Assembly (NCBI GenBank): GCA_031385445.1
Contig: JANNBM010000004.1
Coordinates: 1-64,000 of the forward strand
From: CAIYZT01 sp031385445
Lineage (GTDB): Bacteria > Pseudomonadota > Alphaproteobacteria > Rhodobacterales > Rhodobacteraceae
Length of the DNA stretch: 64,000 nt
Direction of reading: 5' to 3'
This document shows, piece by piece, positions 59,694 to 64,000 of the stretch. Position 1 is the first letter of the stretch. Each line of letters opens with the position of its first letter. Both the position numbers and the translations under genes were made by a program. The notes under the pieces are model-generated. The model had not been told where the DNA came from. It worked only from the letters and a program-made list of their open reading frames with translations, and made no database searches.

Positions 59694-60263
59694 TCAGCCG
59701 CCCCAAGCGCGCACCGGACCGCAATCCATATGCACGAAATTTGACCGCGAATAGGTGCCAACACCGCCCGCCGAACATATTTTGGCCGCGTGGGCCATCT
59801 GACTGACCGTGCGCGATTTCAGCCGAAGATCAGCAGCCTGACCTTTCATATGCAGCGAGTTTTTCGCAACCCCGCGCGACTGCGAGCGCAGCAGGGCGTT
59901 TGTCGCCGGGCTGCGATAGCCTGACAGCAGCATATAGGGTTCGTTCACATCCATCAAACGGTGGGTGGCGGCAATGATATCCATATTGCGCGGGTCGATC
60001 TTGATCGTCTCGTCCGTGCGCCAATCGCGCATGAAGTGATTGATTTCTTTCAGAACTTCGGGAATGTATTCGCCTTCGATCCAGTAAATCGTATCGATGG
60101 ACTCGCCCGTCCGGCCCGAATAAAGCTGAACCCGGCGAATGTCGCCCGCCCCTTTGAGCAGCCCGAACGCGTTTGAATAGGTCGGGGCCGCTACAACCGC
60201 AGTCGCCGCAAACACACCCAAAAGCCCTCGCCGCGTGAGGCTGGAAGTCGATAAATTGGCCAT
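59694..60263 (-). CDS. Tat-exported DUF882 (YcbK/peptidase M15-like) protein
   Basis: A 189-residue protein with a twin-arginine signal (SSLTRRGLLGVFAATAVVAA, residues 7-26) and a DUF882 domain with Zn-ligand-like motifs LLSGYRSPATNALLRSQSRG, SLHMKGQAADLRL and SNFVHMDCGPVRAWGG. It resembles peptidoglycan peptidases of the M15/YcbK group. The ATG at 60263 begins the signal. It is divergent from an L,D-transpeptidase gene, as ycbK and ycbB are neighbours in E. coli. Confidence 0.88.
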   Translation of the reverse strand: MANLSTSSLTRRGLLGVFAATAVVAAPTYSNAFGLLKGAGDIRRVQLYSGRTGESIDTIYWIEGEYIPEVLKEINHFMRDWRTDETIKIDPRNMDIIAATHRLMDVNEPYMLLSGYRSPATNALLRSQSRGVAKNSLHMKGQAADLRLKSRTVSQMAHAAKICSAGGVGTYSRSNFVHMDCGPVRAWGG

Positions 60264-60585
60264 TCTTATGCCTGTCCTGTCCTGTTTCGTCTTCGGCCGT
60301 CTTGCCAACAGCTCGCGCATTGTCCCCATGCCCGGGCTTTATGGCACATTGCGACGATTTGCCAAAGTCCAGAAATCACTCATCGTCCCTTGATATTGGC
60401 CAGTCGGCAAGATTTCGCTAACGGGAGCTGATACCTGCGCAAATTTGATCGAGATTTGGCGTGGTTTGGTGGTCACAGGGGGCAATGTCCTTTGCGGTTC
60501 AGTGATTTACACGGCGCGAATTTTGCTGAAAAGATGGGATAAGGTGATTGACGCTGCCGCTTGATCAAATTTGAAGGAATCCGGG
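60264..60585. other. 322-base divergent region between DUF882 and L,D-transpeptidase genes
   Basis: No gene seen. It holds an exact 11-base inverted pair, CAAATTTGATC (60440-60450) and GATCAAATTTG (60563-60573), the right copy directly before the ribosome site AAGGA. Promoters for both genes must lie here, but I could not place them with confidence. Confidence 0.6.
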
Positions 60586-62190
60586 ATGTTTTTGCCCGCG
60601 CCGCTTGGCCGGTCTGGCCGATCGTTTGCTTTGCTGCTGACTGCTTTCACGGGATTGCCGGGGCAAGGTTTGGCCTCGCCAACCGCTTTTGCGCAGGCCA
60701 TCGCGCAGGGTGTGGCCGAAAATGCCGGCCTGGCGGCGTTTTATCGCGGCAATGCCTATGATGATCTTTGGACCGGGGCCGATGATGCGGCGCGGCGGAC
60801 GGCGTTGTTTTCGGCGTTGGACCTTGCGGATGCCCAGGGTCTGCCCGCCGCGCGCTATGATGCTGCGGGGCTGCGCGCAGCCTTTGGCGCGGCGCAGACC
60901 GAGGGCGACCGGGGCCGTTTGGAAGCCGCGATGTCGCGCGTCTATTTGCAATTCGCCCGGGATTTGTCTTCGGGGGCGCTGGAGCCTTCAAAGATCGATC
61001 CTACTATGAAGAGAGAGCCAGAACGCCCTGATATAGCATATCTTTTGGCGAATGCGTCCTCTTCTGATTTTGCGAGCTTTCTGGCGCGGCTGCCGCCCGA
61101 CCATCCGGAATATGCACGTCTGGTCAAGGAAAAGCTGGCGCTTGAGGCAGCGATTTCGCAAGGCGGGTTTGGTGTACCGATTTCGGCGGACAAGCTGGAT
61201 GTGGGATCTATCGGCAACGATGTCGTGGCGCTGCGCGACCGCTTGCAAGCCTTTGGCTATCTCGGTCCAACGGCAACGCGGGCGTTTGACCAGAACATCG
61301 CGGCCGCGGTGCAACGGTTTCAATCTGACTATGGCTTGCCGGTGGACGGGGTTGCCGGGCCATCCACGATTTCGGCGCTGAACGGCGGCGCGCAGGAGCG
61401 GCTGCAATCGGTGATCGTTGCGCTGGAGCGGCTGCGCTGGATGGGGGATGCCGCGTTTGGCAGCCGCCATATCTGGGTCAATCTGGCCAGCTTTACCGCG
61501 CAAATCGTCGATGACGGGCGCGTGACCTTTAACACCCGCGTCGTTATTGGCAAGAACGGGGATGACACCCGCAGCCCGGAGTTTTCCGAAACCATGAAAT
61601 TCATGGTGGTGAACCCGTCCTGGTCGGTGCCGCGCTCGATCACGACCAAGGAATATCTGCCTTTGCTGCGCAATAACCCCAATGCCGCGGGTCAATTGCA
61701 GGTGATTGATCGCAAGGGCCGCGTCGTGCCGCGCAGCGAGGTGGATTTCGCCAGTTATACGGCGGCCAATTTCCCCTTTGCCCTGCGGCAGGCCCCCTCG
61801 GATGGAAACGCCTTGGGTCTGGTGAAATTCATGTTCCCCAATCCCTATAACATCTATCTGCACGATACCCCGTCCAAAAGCCTGTTTGCCAACGAAGTTC
61901 GCGCCTATAGCCACGGCTGCATCCGCGTCGGATCGCCCTTTGATCTGGCTTATGCGCTGCTGTCGCGGCAGTCGGATGATCCGCAGGGGCTGTTCAAAAG
62001 TTATCTGAACACCGGGGCCGAAACGCGGGTTGACCTTGATGTTCCGGTGCCGGTGCATCTGGTCTATTTTACCGCCTGGCCCAATTCGAAGGGCGTTGTC
62101 AGCTATTTGCGCGATGTTTATGGCCGCGATGCCAAGATTTTCAACGCATTGGTCGAGGCCGGGCTTTCAACTTCGCAGGTGGGCGGCTAA
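60586..62190 (+). CDS. L,D-transpeptidase (YcbB/LdtD type)
   Basis: A 534-residue periplasmic enzyme. A signal-like N-terminus (residues 1-28) leads to a YcbB-type scaffold domain, a peptidoglycan-binding domain (VGSIGNDVVALRDRLQAFGY near residue 205, AVQRFQSDYGLPVDGVAGP near 240) and a YkuD domain with the catalytic YSHGCIRVGSPFDLAYAL (cysteine near residue 445). It makes 3-3 crosslinks in peptidoglycan. ATG 60586 has AAGGA seven bases upstream. The frame is open to a TTG at 60571. Confidence 0.94.
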   Translation: MFLPAPLGRSGRSFALLLTAFTGLPGQGLASPTAFAQAIAQGVAENAGLAAFYRGNAYDDLWTGADDAARRTALFSALDLADAQGLPAARYDAAGLRAAFGAAQTEGDRGRLEAAMSRVYLQFARDLSSGALEPSKIDPTMKREPERPDIAYLLANASSSDFASFLARLPPDHPEYARLVKEKLALEAAISQGGFGVPISADKLDVGSIGNDVVALRDRLQAFGYLGPTATRAFDQNIAAAVQRFQSDYGLPVDGVAGPSTISALNGGAQERLQSVIVALERLRWMGDAAFGSRHIWVNLASFTAQIVDDGRVTFNTRVVIGKNGDDTRSPEFSETMKFMVVNPSWSVPRSITTKEYLPLLRNNPNAAGQLQVIDRKGRVVPRSEVDFASYTAANFPFALRQAPSDGNALGLVKFMFPNPYNIYLHDTPSKSLFANEVRAYSHGCIRVGSPFDLAYALLSRQSDDPQGLFKSYLNTGAETRVDLDVPVPVHLVYFTAWPNSKGVVSYLRDVYGRDAKIFNALVEAGLSTSQVGG

Positions 62191-62291
62191 TTTGACAGGC
62201 CAAAGAGGGCCGGGTTTGGGGTCGGTTTGAAGCCTTGGTTGAGTTGGGCACAGGATTGCCTGAGCCGCTTTGGGAATGCGAAGGACGACGC

Positions 62292-63377
62292 ATGGCGCAT
62301 ACGATCGGCGAAATAGCGGCGGCTTTGGGCGCCGAGGCAGCGGGCGATGTGTCGCTGATCGTGACGGGCGCGGCGGAACCTGCGGCGGCGCGGGCGGATC
62401 AGTTGGCCATCGCGATGTCGCCAGCTTTTGCCGAGGGGCTTGGCCGTGGGCAAGCCATGTCGGCGCTGCTTTGGCCGGGGGCGGATTGGCAGCAGATGGG
62501 GCTGAAAGCCGCGATTTTCGCGCCGCGCGGGCGGCTGGCGATGGCGGGGCTGACAAGGATTCTGGACGAAGGGCCGGATATCGCGCCGGGCGTGCATCCC
62601 ATGGCATTGGTGAATGCGGAGGCGCGCGTGGGGGCAGGCGCGCGGATTGGTCCGTTTGTGGTGATCGGGGCGGGGGCGGTGATCGGGGCGGGTGCGCGGA
62701 TCGCTTCGCATGTGGTGATCGGGGCAGGCGCGCAGATCGGTCATTCGGCGCTGCTGCTCGAAGGGGTCAAGATCGGGCGCGGGGTGATTTTGGGCGACCG
62801 GGTGATCTGTCATCCGGGGGCGGTGATCGGGGCGGACGGGTTTTCCTTTGTCACGCCCGTTAAGTCGGGCATCGAAGAAATTCGCGAAACCCTCGGAAAA
62901 CGCGAGGAAATTCACGATCAAAGTTGGACGCGAATCCATTCGCTTGGCGCAGTGATCATCGGTGATGATGTCGAGATTGGCGCGAACGCGACCATCGACC
63001 GGGGCACGATCCGCAGCACCGAGGTCGGGGCGGGAACCAAGATCGATAACCTTGTGCACATCGGCCATAACGTGCGGGTTGGGCGCGATTGTCTGCTGTG
63101 CGGGCAGGTCGGGATTGCCGGGTCGTCGCGGATCGGGGACAGGGTGGTTTTGGGCGGGCAATGCGGGGTCAGCGACAATATCTTTGTCGGCGATGATGTG
63201 ATTTGCGGCGGGGCAACGAAGATATTTTCGAACGCGCCGGCGGGGCGGGTACTTTTGGGATCGCCAGCGGTGAAAATGGAAACCCATGTCGAGATGCAAA
63301 AGGCGCTGCGCCGGTTGCCGCGCCTTTTCAAGCGCGTGGCGGCGCTGGAGGGCGGTGCGGATGACGCGCGAGATTGA
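62292..63377 (+). CDS. lpxD: UDP-3-O-(3-hydroxyacyl)glucosamine N-acyltransferase (LpxD)
   Basis: A 361-residue acyltransferase of lipid A synthesis. N-terminal LpxD domain (residues 1-100), then a left-handed beta-helix of hexapeptide repeats (IGPFVVIGAGAVIGAGA near residue 120). The catalytic histidine is in IDNLVHIGHNVRVGRDCLL near residue 250, and the C-terminal helix (METHVEMQKALRRLPRLF) is intact. ATG 62292 has AAGGA six bases upstream. It is not in the usual bamA-lpxD-fabZ-lpxA order. Here it overlaps an ACP gene by 17 bases, so it could be a second copy. Confidence 0.92.
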   Translation: MAHTIGEIAAALGAEAAGDVSLIVTGAAEPAAARADQLAIAMSPAFAEGLGRGQAMSALLWPGADWQQMGLKAAIFAPRGRLAMAGLTRILDEGPDIAPGVHPMALVNAEARVGAGARIGPFVVIGAGAVIGAGARIASHVVIGAGAQIGHSALLLEGVKIGRGVILGDRVICHPGAVIGADGFSFVTPVKSGIEEIRETLGKREEIHDQSWTRIHSLGAVIIGDDVEIGANATIDRGTIRSTEVGAGTKIDNLVHIGHNVRVGRDCLLCGQVGIAGSSRIGDRVVLGGQCGVSDNIFVGDDVICGGATKIFSNAPAGRVLLGSPAVKMETHVEMQKALRRLPRLFKRVAALEGGADDARD

Positions 63378-63606
63378 GGCGCGGCTGACGGCGATTGTGG
63401 CCCACATCGGCCGGATTGACGCCGCCGCGCTGGAGCGGAGCACGGATCTTGTCGCAATCGGGATGGCGAGCATCACGCTGGTTGAGGTGATTTTCGCGGT
63501 TGAAGAGGAATTCGACATTCAGATCCCCTATGCTACGCAGGCCGGGCCGATGACGCTTGGCGCGCTGGTGGATCAGGTCGCCGCCCTGGTGCAGGCGCGC
63601 GGATGA
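63361..63606 (+). CDS. acyl carrier protein
   Basis: An 81-residue acidic protein with the phosphopantetheine attachment region IGMASITLVEVIFAVEEEFD, serine near residue 37 in a GMAS context in place of the common D-S-L. Ends of helices 2 and 3 are typical. ATG 63361 overlaps lpxD. The stop overlaps the next ATG. Likely a specialised ACP, distinct from the housekeeping AcpP (usually next to fabG and fabF). Confidence 0.9.
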   Translation: MTREIEARLTAIVAHIGRIDAAALERSTDLVAIGMASITLVEVIFAVEEEFDIQIPYATQAGPMTLGALVDQVAALVQARG

Positions 63607-64000
63607 GGCGGGTGGTGATCACCGGCGCGGGCACGGTGAACCCGCTTGGGGCGCATTTGCAGGCGTGTTTTGACGGGTTTCGCACCGGACGCTGCGCGAT
63701 CGGGCCGCTCGATCTGCCGGATATTGACCGCCTGACGATCAAAATCGGTGCGCCGGTACGGGGGTGGACGGCGAATGCGCCGCCGCAGGTTTTGGCGCTG
63801 TGCGACCGCTCGACGTTGATGGCGCTGCAAGCGGCCGCGGAGGCGGCGGCGATGGCGGGACTAAACCTTACGCCCGGTGAGGCGCTTGAGGCGGGCGTGA
63901 TGATCGGCACGGCGGGCGGCGGGCATATGGCGGGCGAACAAGCCTATCGTGCGGTGTTCGAAGAGCGAAAATCGCGGGTGCATCCCTACACGGTGCCGCG
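63603..64000 (+). CDS. beta-ketoacyl-ACP synthase, N-terminal part
   Basis: The first 132 residues of a FabF-type condensing enzyme: MRRVVITGAGTVNPLGAHLQ, then LCDRSTLMALQAAAEAAAMAG and VMIGTAGGGHMAGEQAYRAVF. The catalytic cysteine and histidines are beyond the right edge. ATG 63603 overlaps the ACP stop (ATGA), so it works with that ACP. Its chain-length or product cannot be told. Confidence 0.88.
   Translation, partial: MRRVVITGAGTVNPLGAHLQACFDGFRTGRCAIGPLDLPDIDRLTIKIGAPVRGWTANAPPQVLALCDRSTLMALQAAAEAAAMAGLNLTPGEALEAGVMIGTAGGGHMAGEQAYRAVFEERKSRVHPYTVP

Noticed and set aside
1..64000. Mobile elements, integrases, toxin-antitoxin or defence systems
   Set aside because: I saw no transposase, integrase, terminal repeats, toxin or known defence gene. 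The HNH protein stands alone without such neighbours.

Overview
This GC-rich window looks like chromosome from an alphaproteobacterium of the order Rhodobacterales (Rhodobacter/Roseobacter relatives). The basis is gene order and protein sequence: a nuo operon with extra small genes followed by birA-coaX-rnj, an lptF-lptG-lptD-surA-pdxA-rsmA block, a glgP-B-C-A-X-pgm block, and a corrinoid C1-transfer set without pyrrolysine. The genus cannot be fixed from the sequence alone. I see no insertion sequence, prophage, CRISPR array, rRNA or clear sign of recent transfer.

Region by region. 1-9.3 kb: the 3' half of the respiratory complex I operon (nuoG end, nuoH, I, J, K, L, M, N), interrupted by three small non-canonical genes (a lipoprotein-like protein, a coiled-coil protein and a cysteine-free carboxymuconolactone decarboxylase-fold protein). 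9.3-14.4 kb: biotin ligase, type III pantothenate kinase, RNase J, release factor 1 and its methyltransferase PrmC. 14.6-15.5 kb: a DUF4167 protein with a long disordered tail. 15.6-23.0 kb, minus strand: lptF, lptG, lptD, surA, pdxA, rsmA (outer-membrane assembly, vitamin B6, ribosome maturation). 23.1-29.2 kb: leucyl aminopeptidase, DNA polymerase III chi, a retropepsin-like protease, MarC, an ABC-F ATPase, a VOC protein and ndk. 29.3-30.9 kb: a family 125 glycosidase and a TfoX C-terminal-domain protein. 31.4-42.6 kb: a complete glycogen synthesis and breakdown operon. 42.7-46.3 kb: an MttB-family methyltransferase, a lytic transglycosylase lipoprotein, an HNH nuclease and an MgtC-like protein. 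46.4-50.2 kb: zwf-pgl-pgi. 50.2-52.7 kb: RidA, tRNA-Gly(CCC), a fasciclin protein and an ECF sigma/RskA anti-sigma pair. 52.8-57.5 kb, minus strand: a corrinoid-activation ATPase, a small unknown, a methyltetrahydrofolate:corrinoid methyltransferase, a MetF-like reductase and a PF13769 protein. 57.7-59.6 kb: Ppx/GppA phosphatase and RlmE. 59.7-62.2 kb: a Tat-exported DUF882 protein divergent from an L,D-transpeptidase. 62.3 kb to the end: lpxD, an acyl carrier protein and the start of a ketoacyl synthase.

How the parts fit. Pgm links the glycogen pool to glucose-6-phosphate, which Zwf/Pgl/Pgi feed into the Entner-Doudoroff or pentose phosphate routes. A nearly identical LacI-type palindrome precedes both glgP (31369-31380, 11/12) and zwf (46409-46420, 12/12), so the two operons may share a repressor. 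The MttB-family protein, the corrinoid activator, the tetrahydrofolate methyltransferase and the MetF-like enzyme together make most of a methyl-transfer route from a methylated amine to one-carbon folate. The corrinoid carrier protein is not in the window.

The most unusual items are the Arg/Gly-rich terminal tails on three proteins of that route, a strong paired dyad in the leader of the activator gene, the sigma/RskA/fasciclin cluster with an ECF-like promoter, and an lpxD-ACP-KAS group outside the usual lipid A context.
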